DNA of 64,000 nt from Amphiura filiformis (taxonomy: Eukaryota > Echinodermata > Ophiuroidea > Amphilepidida > Amphiuridae). The first letter of the stretch is position 1. Each line of letters opens with the position of its first letter. The notes under the pieces were generated by a model. The model made no database searches. It was not told the DNA's origin and saw nothing but the letters and a program-made list of their open reading frames with translations. The stretch covers positions 68,849,706 to 68,913,705 of the forward strand of contig NC_092628.1 in assembly GCF_039555335.1 (NCBI RefSeq), read 5' to 3'. Made by a program: the position numbers and the translations under genes. Shown piece by piece: positions 49,958 to 62,200 of the stretch.

Positions 49958-50352
49958 GGGGCTGTGGAATAATTGTACTTGACTCCCTGGGGGAGGCTGA
50001 AATTGGAGAGGCAAGAACTTTTTGCAAGCCCAAAGGGAGGGGGAAGCCATTTTTGGAAGGTTGAAGGGGGGCACATATTGACAAACCTTTTAAATATAAC
50101 GGTCTGAAAAGGCCTAGGACAATACTTCAGAAATCTTCAAATATACGAAATTTCCTGTAACTTGCTACACTCACATAATCTACATTATAAGGTTTGCATT
50201 TATTTCCCAAAAATTTGGCATGTGCAAAGGAAGGGTGCTGAAGGGGAAAGATTTTTTAGCAAGCTGATAGGGGGAAAGGAATATTTGACAGGCTGGGAGC
50301 AATTTTTGGCACACTGTTTGGGAATTTTACTCCCCAATTATTGCACAGCCCC
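49958..50352. mobile_element. Strand-biased TIR element, copy 2
   Basis: The ends GGGGCTGTGGAATAATT and AATTATTGCACAGCCCC match those at 7265-7684. The interior is purine-rich on the plus strand (GGGAGGGGGAAGCC, AAGGGGAAAG), so it lies in the opposite orientation to copy 1. Confidence 0.82.
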
Positions 50353-51268
50353 TCAGTCTGCCTCCACTGATAGACATTGCCTCCACTGATAGTCAAATAA
50401 GACTAAGTACTCGGAACACAAAATGAAGTAAACATTGAACACAAGTTAAGTGAAGTTTGATATGCAAATGTATTTATCTGCTTTTCAAAACCATGAGGTG
50501 ACTTGGCAGTATTTACAAATATATACAACACATAAAATGATATCCATATCACACATCAAAATATAACAATGGTTGTAGTAACATGAAAAGAGTTCACATG
50601 CAGAATGCCATGCAAAGGCTACCTGCCCTGTGTTGGTTCTGTAATAAATTTCTTGTCTAAATATTCTGCTAAGTTTTATGAATTACTTTATGTTAATAAT
50701 AAACTATTCATCTTCTATTTGGGAAATCTTTTTATTATATATCTCGTCATAAATTATCAATATTAATAAAAACAACACAAGGAGGCAGTAATAGCACATA
50801 TCGCTTTTTGCATCTAAAGTCTTCATGTAAATAATATTTACAGCATAATATACAGACCAAATTTATTGTTTACAGCATTCTTTCTTAAAAAAGATAAAAC
50901 TTATAATTTAGTTATCAAAAATGAAAATGATTGGAAGTCGTGCTATGCATGCGGCCAAAGTCGTGTGCAAATATTTTAATAAGTCTGACACTCAGAATAC
51001 CCTGGAAGCAAATTTGCAACTATAGCATTGCTTGTTCAATGTGAATTTATGTGGTACTAGCCCATGCAGGGTCCAAAAATTCTGCCCCATGATAAATGCC
51101 TTTTTATTCTATACATTATACCAAGCAATCAAGCAAAATTAAACATTTGTCACTAAATCGATTTTGATCAATGTTTAATTTTGTTGTTTTCTTACAAGAA
51201 CATTCATTATATATCGCAGGACCTAAGATATTATTGCATATTTTCACAGATAACAAATAAAAACAATT

Positions 51269-51525
51269 GAGGCCCACCTTATTTAAATCATGAATGCTTG
51301 AGCATCAACACTTTTTTTCCAATTAATAAATAATTAAAAGTAAAATCGTACTGTAATGTTGGATATCACCAAACATAATGTTATTTCTATTCTAGCAATG
51401 GAGACCCATGTTATATAAATCATGCTTGTACATCAACACTTCTTTTTTCCAATTATAAAATAATTTAAAAGTAAAATCATACAGTAGGATATCACCAAAC
51501 ATAACATTATTCTATTCTAGCAATC
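51269..51525. repeat. Tandem duplication, about 130 bp x 2
   Basis: 51269-51400 and 51401-51525 share [55 protein letters not shown] and GGATATCACCAAACATAA in the same order, with small indels. Confidence 0.9.
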
Positions 51526-52556
51526 ATAATTATTTGCATACATTTTAACTTTAAATCATGATTTTCTGCTGCTGTACAATATATTACAATATAATTTTGG
51601 AAGCATTGGTCAACAAATGAAATGCATACATTGAAGTAATGATGAGCAGATCAGCAATAACCTGACTAATCGGGCCTGATGCAAATTCTGAATTTAATCT
51701 CAGTGATCTTTATCTGATGCCACAAAGGCACATATCCACCCCTTTATCAAGTATATTTACCTCATAGTGCAGCATTTACAGATCGATAAGAGAACAAGTA
51801 CGCTGGCTTTGAGAAAAGATCACAAGCACTCTGTTAATGAGTGACATATGCAGAGCTTTGTGTTCCCTTCACGAGCATCGCTCTGCGCAGACAAACCCTT
51901 TGACGTGTAATCAGCCGATTTGATTACCGATCTGTTGTTATGATTGTGAGACGATTGAATTAACCAATCAGAACCCCACTTCCGTGTTTATGCTGTGTTC
52001 GATCTCAAAATGTAGACAAACACCATTGTTCTCTACAAGCAAGTGGTAGCTAGACTCTGGGACCTACTTGTGACAGTCAGACAAATTGTATCCAGTCAAC
52101 TCCTACCTATTGTTGCTGTTTACAATGTTGGATATCTATACTGATTTATCCCTCGAAATAATCCAATCCAATTGTGATGGTTAATACGGTATAAAAATTG
52201 AAGAAAGGAATTGAATCAAAAAGTTTGCATCTATGAGAAGACAACATGTAAAGCTACCAATATGATATGGCAAAAAAGGAGTTCTATTGCCCTTTTGGCT
52301 CCAAAATGTTTATGGTTGGTAGGACGGTAATGTTTTTATCTGACCAATTATTCATTGTAAACACTTAAAATGAAAGCTTAATATATGGATTTAAGACTAT
52401 GAATATGAATATAAATGAATAATAAAAAATGAAAAATTCTTTAAAAAAATAAATAAACAAAATCCCAAAAATCAAACATTAGGCAAGGTATTTTGTACAG
52501 TAAAACTTTTTTAGTCATTTCAAAATTTGGGTCGGCCAGGAAAGGGCAATAGAAAC

Positions 52557-52562
52557 TTTATT
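52557..52562 (-). promoter_or_regulatory. Candidate poly(A) signal, NCAPH
   Basis: AATAAA on the minus strand, about 665 bases past the stop codon. Confidence 0.35.
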
Positions 52563-53226
52563 TGTATTTGGCCTAAGCTGTAACTTCCCAATTGAAGCAG
52601 AGAATACAATTTTGTGGTTGAGTGACAGGATTTCATGCCATCAGAGATTGCAATTTTACATAATTTTATAACTTTAAATCCTGTACAATTCCTTTTACCA
52701 CATAGGTATACTTTATGTATAGTCATAGAGTGACTATGATTGGATACTTTGCAATATAATTATACAAAGTTGCAACAACATTAAGCCCAATCTACTCTGT
52801 AAATGTTAACAGCTCACATCGTCTTTACACATTAGGACTCCTCTACATTTCACCTTAGCTAGGGCTGCAACTCTGGTATACCTTGAAGTCATGTCACTGG
52901 TAACTGGTATTGAATAGATGGACAGCTTCATTCACCTTAATGGTATCCAGCAGCCAGCAGGTGACTTACTAGTTACGGTATGGACTATCACATACAGGTA
53001 GGCATTAAGGGTTACATACTCTATAGTCAAACAAATAGGGGAAGTGGTATACCTAATAGTGCCTCAGCTGGTACCTTACAATAGCAGAGATGTTTGGATG
53101 CTAAATCATAATTCTATGCACAACATGTTCTAAGCTCATGTCAGCAGATTGAGATTTGCAAAGTAAACCCAGGTATGTTGATGACATAGAGACAACCTCC
53201 GCAGCAGCTACATGTAGAGTGTCTGA

Positions 53227-53289
53227 CTAGCAGTGGTCTTGAATAATAACAAGGTCCTGTGATTCCTCTTTCCTGGTGATTTTCAAACA
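53227..53289 (-). CDS. NCAPH: NCAPH last exon
   Basis: 63 bases including TAG at 53227-53229, acceptor CTACAG. It encodes [20 protein letters not shown], aligning with the human NLKLEGTEDLSDVLVRQGD tail. It is short but phase-compatible and in the right place. Confidence 0.82.
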   Translation of the reverse strand, partial: CLKITRKEESQDLVIIQDHC

Positions 53290-56200
53290 CTGTAGATAAA
53301 AATGACAAAGAGTAGCAGGTAAGTATCAGTGTATCCCAATCCACCAACAGGTTAAATCTAAATCTATCAGCAAGTTATGTTAGAAATGCCTTTCATCTAT
53401 GCATTAAATGTTATGCATCAAACCATGCTTTAGTCTGATGCAGGGGTAGCATTAAGGCCCGAAAGTCGGGGGTTGTTTTTCACTCCCGAGCTTGCAGAAA
53501 ATCCAAATACATGGGGTGAAAATTAAATCTCGGGGGTGAAAAATATTTTGCAGTGTAGTCAGGGATAGGAGTAAGGTTCAAAAGTAGAGGGTCAGAGTTC
53601 ACCCCGAGCTTGCACATTCCCAATATATGGAGGGTGAAAAATGAATATTTTTTTAATTTAGGGGGTCATTTACCCCTGATCGGGGGTTAACGCTACCCCT
53701 GGTCTGATGAAGGGATATTATCTAGTGGGGCATAGTGCAGACTGAATCTTACTAGTACAAGGGGTGAAGTTGACAAACACAGCGTTTTAAAAGTGACAAG
53801 ACTTTTGATGCCGAATAACACAACTTACGAAGTCCCTTTGTCTTTGCAAAGCATCACAACGGTACAACATCATGCACTGTATGCTCTTAAATGTTTTGAA
53901 TTTCAGATGCAGATAAGACATAAATGCACAGAATCAGTTCCCCAGATGTAGCAATCACAAAATCACACTTAAGTTTGTCAGCTGCTCAGCAGCAGCATGC
54001 TTGACTGACTGATGGAACCAGTCTTGTGTGAAGCTGCATCAGTCATGAGAGTTACAGTCATAATCCAAACAGGGTGAAGTAAAACCACCTCTCTATCACT
54101 GACTCACCTTTTCATTGGCCAGATGTAACAGACACACAAATGCAATAGGAACACTCAAATTCTTAGACATTGTCTGCGAAAGTCTGGCTGGCAGTGAATC
54201 ATACACGTCTTTGAATGATTGCATTCCAGCGACTCCATCATCTGCCATTTCATTTTCCTTTGTCTTGGGTTCTTTCTCCTCTGTATTTTCCTGCATATGA
54301 AAAACAATTTTGAAAAAATAAGTGTGTGCTTTATCCGAATTTACAAATGTTGCTAGATATAATGCTAGTATACCCCCGTTCACATCTAGTTTGTGTTTTT
54401 GTTGTTGCTATTTTCCCATTTATTTTGTCTTCATCAGTGCTAAATAACATTATTCATTTTTTTCACACAGATATTCATCCATGAAGTTGAAACGTATCAT
54501 AACTTCATGACATTAGACCTGAAACTCAAGAGTGAAAGTCATATACAAAAGGTAGAGGAGAAGATGATATTGCTACACATGATTGCAGCAACATGCTCAA
54601 GAAATGCCTAGACTCAAACGATCTCAACAAGTAGATTTTTTGGTACTTCTGTGGTCCGGGTACACGCTGGTGATCAGCGAGCGCATAGAAGTGGCAAGAT
54701 CTCCTCCCCTTATACACGCCACTGAACCTTCTGACTGTCAAGACCATTGGTCAGTCAATCATCGTGATTGTTTATCACTCTTGTGTTTAAAAGAAAACCA
54801 AGCAAGATGTTGATTCAAGAATCTAACTAACCTTTTCTGCTTCAACCTTAGGTGTGATAAGGTGACCCCACATGAGTGATTTGAGACGCTTTACATCCAC
54901 TCTTTTAGCTGTCCTAGCATAGGTGATGTCTATCTTGGCAACCTGGAAAGACAGAAAAGAAAAAATGATAAGCACTTGTTTTTTCAGTATAGTATGGATA
55001 GTTGAATTGTTATTTCAGATTAATGCATATTTTATCTTAGACCTTTCAATTGTTTTCAATCTGAAAAACTGATTCAAGTCATGCTCCACAAGGCTAGGCT
55101 AGCAAAGGATAGGGCTAGTTCTAAGTATGTATTGTTGCGTGCTTGAATGTAGGCAACCTCATTCCAAAATTAGGAGTATACAACTGTACATGCTCCATAA
55201 TGAAGAATATCAGGTTTTTATGGTGCAAAAATAGGCTAAAAATGGCCTTATTTTGTGAAACTTTGAGATTGAATATTTGTATTGCAACGTGCTTAAGAGT
55301 TATATTGTAATAATCAAATCTGCAGTGTAAATTACACTCTGATAGTGATACTGCAAATTACCTTGTGAGGTTGTGCCACCAATTTATCTCCTTGAAGCAT
55401 AGTAGCATCAAATACACTCTCATTTGCAAAGCTGTGACTTGAGAAACCCAACGTTTGACTGCCATCACTAGGTGCTGCACTGAAGTCATTGAGACCACTG
55501 CCGACATCATCATCATAGTCATCAGGCTGTACAGAAATAGAAAATCATTAAAACATTTATATTGCATTATACTCTAATTTCATTGAGATTAGCAATATGA
55601 CTACTACATCTAAAGATTCCCAAGTGAACATTAGCCAGGCTTTATTGAAAACAAATATTTGTTAACTGAACAAATGCAAAACTCTGTTGCTTACCTCAGT
55701 GTTGGGACAAAAGTTAGCGCAATCATTGGCGTTGTCATAATCATATCCACCAACATCATCATCTACTTCCGTTCCACTAACACCAAGTTGACGTTTTACC
55801 TAAACAGGGAAAAGCACACATATCTTATGATCTTGGTTGAAATTTCTTGTTTGAAATTTGTTGAAATCCAACAACCTGATTTCCCCTATTCATTATGTGG
55901 TTAAGGTGGGTCAGAGGGGTGCATGATCTATCAGGGTTTGTCCTCAAAAATTGAAACAAAGAAAGCTGACACACCAGGAATGGTATGGGTTCTATATAGG
56001 AGATCCCAAGGCTTGATTTGTTATTACCGCCCCGTGTGAATGACTTTTCTCGGGAGAGGAAAATGCCCCTAATTTTCTTTTTCATATATTATTGGTCTTA
56101 ACTCAAGAACTGCAAGACCTTTGCAAATATAAATGAAATTTCTGGCTCATTTTCTATCAGATCAAGCTATTCATATTAATAGGTACATTGTAGTTTTTTA

Positions 56201-59200
56201 GTTACCTGGCTAAAACCTGCAAAAATATCAAGGTAAAAAAAAGCAAGGTAATTGTTACCAATATGCCTGTTCTAACACATTTTTAAAAAAAGTTTGGAAA
56301 CTTTCCAAAATGGCTTTATATCAGAAATATTTGAAATCTATATCCAAATTGTTTCATATCAATACAAACATTGTTCTTTCCTGTCAAAAATGACACCAAA
56401 TTTGTGACCATAACTTATTCCATGGTTGAGTAATTGCCTTTGAAAGATAAGGAAGTCTCAAACAAAATGTGCCAAATCTGCCATTGTCTACGTCATTTGC
56501 TTTAGTAAACATGAGTAAGGAATATCACACTGTTTCATTAAAAACAGTTTCAAAGTGCTGCCAGTATGATGTACCGGTCTTCTGCAGCCGTTGCTTTTCT
56601 TGGGTGGCCACTTCTGGGTCTGTCTTTGACATCTCCGGTCTGACGAAACTTAGCTTTTAGCTTGGAGATCATACTGCGGGAAACTCAAAAAGTTGCTGCA
56701 CTTTGATTCTGAGGTATGCCAGCCTCAAGCTGACCAATAGTTCGAGCCTTATCCAGATCTGATAATCGAACCATGGTTGATTAGAATTATCTTGCAAATG
56801 ACCACTTTGAAGAAGTGACCAGCAAGAGAGATTGACTTGCGTTGATCCATTTGAATCCACATGTAGAACCATCATACCACTTTTTTAATCATCATGATGT
56901 ACGGCAAACAACTTTTTCATTCATTCTTTTATTCATGCATTAAACCACTCGTTCATTCATTCAAAGCAATAAGATGAATGCAGACAATGGTCAGTTTGGC
57001 ACATTTTCTTTGAGACCTCTCTGTCTTTCAAAGAAAGTTACTCAGCCGTGGAATAAGTTATCGTCACAAATGAGGTGTCATCGTTGACCGGAAAGAACAA
57101 TGGTTTCACTGATATGAAACAATTTGGAGATATCTGATATACAGCCGTTTTTGAAAGTTTCCAAACCTTTTTGAGGAGTTAACTTACAATATAATTGGTC
57201 TTGGAGAACAGTTTGAATAACTTGTCTGGGTTGTAGTGTACATCTTCTGGTAACATTGTAGAGGTTTGTTTATACTTGGAAAGTGTTCGCTTGGATAAGG
57301 TTGTCGCTGCCTGTAAATATGAAAATAAAAAATAACAATGCTTTTGTTTTGTGATCAGAGCAGAGTCATGCATGTCTTCCTGAGATGAAATATACCAGTG
57401 TTCTTCCTGAGATGAAATATACCAGTTGTAAAGAAAAGCAACACAATTTACAGAAAACAACAAAAACCCATTGATTATATTAAATCTTTTCGAAGTGCCT
57501 AAATACAATTAAGCAATCAAAGATAGATACTTTGAGTATTTCAGACATAAGATTTTACATCAGTCTTTTGATAAAACCAATTTTAGAATTTAAAAAAAAA
57601 TGTCAATATCGAAGGCTTACTCAACTTGAGTTGATTATCAACACTTAATCAATTTGATCTGCAGTACATACATACCCTTGATGTTGAGAAAGGTTTTTCA
57701 TCCAGTTCCACTTCAAAATTGATCCTGAATGGTTCCTTCTTTGTGCGAGTCTTCTTGCCTTCTGTCCCCACGGTAGCCGCTGTAGTAAATAGCAACATGA
57801 AATCATGATAATGAACATCATTCACTTAGGGTCCATACCGCTTTACCAGTGTACAGCCTTCCCAGCCAAGCTGCAGCTTACTCCAGCCACAATGCTTACG
57901 CTTCTATTGAATGAGGGATTGCTCAGCCAAGCTGGGGAAAGCTACACGCTGGTATTTCGGTAGACTGCTGCCCTCAGTCGTCAACCGTCTGGATTGACGA
58001 CTGAGAAAACTACGTGGAAAAAAAGCGACGGATTTTGCAACAGGATTCCTGTGGCATAGAGCATCGCAGTTGTGTCCAAATTGACCTTTTGACCGAGTTT
58101 GTTGTTTTAGAAGTTCAGAGCGCGATCTTGTCACAGCGGCGCGGTACAACGACGCGGTCTTGTGGCGCCGCTAGTCAGTCGCGCTTCTGGCGCACAACTG
58201 AAGTCGCATTGAATAGTTTTCAGAAGTCCGTCATGATATTGGCTGTAAGATAATCAGTCGTCACTACGAAGCATGTACAGTACATGCGAAGTGTAGACGG
58301 CTGATTGGAATTAGTCTAGTATTTCGGTATGGGCCCTTACGAGAAAATTGATTAACTAGATGGCAATGAAATGTCTTCTGATCAATGGCGTTCATGGATG
58401 TGACATAACATCCTGATTCAATCAGTCAACAGTAAACTCATGCCCTGCACTAATACACATTTACAATCTGAAAAAAAAATTGTGTATTTCTTTCTTTCCT
58501 GAATTCATTTCAAGTACTAACTGTTCCATGTTTTGTTTCCAAAATATCCAAGTCTGGTGATCAGAGAAAAGTAAGAGTTATGGTATCTGAACATCCAAAC
58601 CTTTGGTTATTGAAGGAAATCTCCGGCAATCACAACATTTTGCCTTATATGTTAGAAAATTAATTATCAAGCATGAATCACATAAAGATGAATAAAAACA
58701 GCCATCTCTCAACACGCGACATTCCAAATTCCCAGACATTGAAATTGTCTGGTGCAATGACAATCATGGCGGACGACAATTGAGCACCAATAACCATTAC
58801 GTCCTTGCACTAGACAATTTTGGCGCAGGAATTTTGAATATCCCGTGTTGAGAGCCGGCTGTTTTTATTTGTTTTTATGGTTAATATGAGTTTGTTTTAA
58901 ATAAAACCATGTTAATCGTGCTTGATAATTATTTTTCTATCATACAAGACATTATGTTATGATTACGGGAGACTTCCTTTAAACAAAGTAATGGTAAACA
59001 AAGCAATAAAATCTAACCAAACCATTGCAAGTATTTGACTGACCTTGAGTCCTAGGCCTGAAGTTCCAATGTTGAGGTCCAGCCCAGGTGCTCAGGGCCT
59101 TCATGTTGAAGTAGGAATACTCTGTTGGTTCTAAGCTCATCTGTAAACATAACTGACTTGCTGATCCATTTGTTGTGCTGGCACTTGAAAAATAAAACAA

Positions 59201-62200
59201 AGACAAAAGGTTCAAATTGGACTACATGAAAATGCGGCAAAATATTCAAAACATCCGATAACCATCTTTTTAATTAACTTGAGGCAAGAACATTTTCATG
59301 TCACAAGGAAATGGAGTGGCAATAACCAGTGACAGGAATTTGTTAGATGCTAGCCTATGAGAAGATTGTCTACACCACAAAACTCTTTTTAAAGACAACA
59401 TTATGTCAGATTGTTTCAAACATTTACCTCGTACACCCTGATCTCATCATCTTGGCTTCACTTCCATCAGCTATAAACATTGACGCTTCTCCAGCACCAC
59501 CAATACAGGTCATGTCACCAGCCATGTCGTCATCACTGAAATCATCTGCATCTGGCGGAGGACCAGCGAAATTATCCATGTGCATCATAGGATCTTCAAG
59601 AGGCTCAGGGGCAGCATGCACATCAAACGCCTGTTCACTTGATGCTAGCTTGCTCATCATAGTACTGAAGGTGTCCTGCAAGATAATTTGAAAGTTCTGG
59701 TAATTTCATCTGTTTAACCCTCTAATGCCCCTTGTTTTACATGTAATATCTCTTTGAAAGACCTATTTAACATAACACACTTGCCCCACCATAGCACAAG
59801 GCATTGTGGCATAAACTAAATTTGTGACAATTTTGCAACAAGGTAATAGGCCGGGGCTTTGATACTTCCCCTGGTGTGCGACTTCTGTCAGTATTCATTA
59901 TCTAGCAAGATACACATGTTCTTTAGATTTTGAGTAACAGGTGGTAGCATTAGATTAACTATTTGTACCATATTTCACCCTGATGTGGCAGTGACGTCAG
60001 TGTGCATTTCACTGGGCGCTTCAAAACGCTAGCGTTCGCTCAAAGCACTAGAGTACACACGCATGTGTACCCTTAAAGACGGGGTGAAAATTGGTATAGT
60101 TGTTGCTGGTTACAGTAGAACCACCTGCCACCAGAATCTGAGACAAAGACAATGTTTGAAATCTCACCTCTCCATCCTGATTCCACTTTGTGAATTCAAA
60201 GTCTGCAAACTGTGGGCAGACCTGTAGGGATTCCATCCTATTTGCGCCTGCTGAAAACACATCTGTATGAAATATACAAAGGAACAACAATAAGTAGATT
60301 GACTGAACATACAGACAGGTAAATAAAAACAAACTCACTAGAATATTTAGCCAACTTTCAGTTTCTTTAACCAGGTACAAAGTGATAGATCTTTAAAGAG
60401 AACTTGACTGATAATGCAATTTACCCAGTTAGCAGGTGTGCTCAAGATTTTTCTGATGTTTGGGATAACTTGGACTCTCATTTTACTTTAGCTCCTCATA
60501 CGAGGACAAAACCCTTTTTTTTTTTCAAATTCAATGCATTTTGATATCATTAATAGAGTATGACATGAAAACTATGTATCAATTTTCATATTAAAATTAC
60601 AAAACAATGTGCAAAATTCAATTTTTTTTTTTTTTTGGTCAACCATGATCGTAGCATTTAGGTCTAGGTCCAGAGACACTACAAAACCCGAAAAATGTGC
60701 CGGGTACCCGGGCACAAAATTACCCGAAAATCACACCCCTACTACTAAGGTTAAGGATTGGGACGAGTTTGAGGTGAGGGTTTAGTTTCAAATTACATTA
60801 GGTCAGGGTTAGGATTAGCGTTGAGGGTAGGGGCAGAGGATATAGTAATGTTATTTTGTGATCACAATTACCTTTGAATTCCTTCAGATCCACATTGGTC
60901 TGTGTAGATTGGTCTTTTTGATCAGTATCCACCGAAGTTGGCAATGAGCATCTGGAATCCAAGACAAGTTCAGAGCAATCCCCACGGCGATGTAGATGAT
61001 TTAGTAAGAGGCCAAAGGTACCACCTTCATCAAAGGCTGCTGACATCTTGTGAAAGAATGGATCAACCTGATTGTGCAAGATAATGGATGTGACAGTTAC
61101 TACTCTTGATTTCTTAAACAAAGGTCACCTTATACAATCATACAAATTGTGATTTCTTAGAACTATATTTCTGATTATGAAAGATGAACTTACCTCAAAT
61201 CCAGGATCAATCTTGTTGCAGTTCAAATTCTTGATGTTGGCTTCTATAGTGTTGCAGTGTCTCTACAAATATGAAGACAATATTTTAAAGTTACTGAGGT
61301 AAAAAAAAAGTCAAGGCTCGACACTGGCAAATCTTTTCATTCAAAGGAAAGAAAATGTACAAATAAAAGTTAAAATCACCAGAAGACTTGCCTTGGTAAA
61401 CATTCAAGTACTTACAAATGCACATAAAATAACATGCACACTTAACTTCAAACACCTTTGCAAGTACATACACTATCATATTGACTGATGGCATTAAGTT
61501 CAGCCATTCTTTGCATTGATTATTTCATATGTTCATTTTCCTATTTACCCTTTTCTTTTTCTTGGTGTGCATTTCCTGACTTCCTTCACCATCATCTCCA
61601 CCTGGTAAGACACATAAAAATATAATAATTATATATTCTTTTTAGTACTGCATATAAAGTAATGGTATACACACATGCAAATTCCCTACTCTGTGAGTCT
61701 GGGTATGGAAGGTAAATGCCCTTTTACCCAATGAAAAACATTAAGTCACAGAAGAATAAACATCTCACTGAAAACTAGAGTAGGGACAAAAATGACCCCT
61801 TTGTAAATTAATATAAAGAAGAGAACATGTCCCTGAGAACACCTAGAAACACCAGTACCAGAGTGAACAAGATTCCTGATAGGAATTGAAATATTTCTGA
61901 GTGAGTAGTATCATTTTATTGGATCTGAACAAGAACCTTTATCAATCTTATGTCCCTGAGAGTCAATGTCACTTTGATATCAAAAAAAAGTAGGCACAGG
62001 TATTACGCTTAGTCGTTGATCCACAAGCCTCTGCACACTTTACATGTAGTCGCTAACAACTATGGCCCCATATCATTCCATAAACCAGTAAACAAAAACT
62101 CAGGGACTTGCAGCTAAGAAGCGCACACCCTAGACATTCCACAATTGGCCATTGCAGCCAGGATCAGCTCCCCGAGTTGTTGATGTCCGAGTCAATTTTT

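Larger units (their letters stand above)
50353..53226. other. Intergenic and probable NCAPH 3' UTR
   Basis: Holds the tandem duplication at 51269-51525. AACCAATCAG, a CCAAT-box-like word, occurs near 51961 in locally less AT-rich sequence, which may be regulatory. The right part (from about 52557) is probably NCAPH 3' UTR. Confidence 0.45.
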
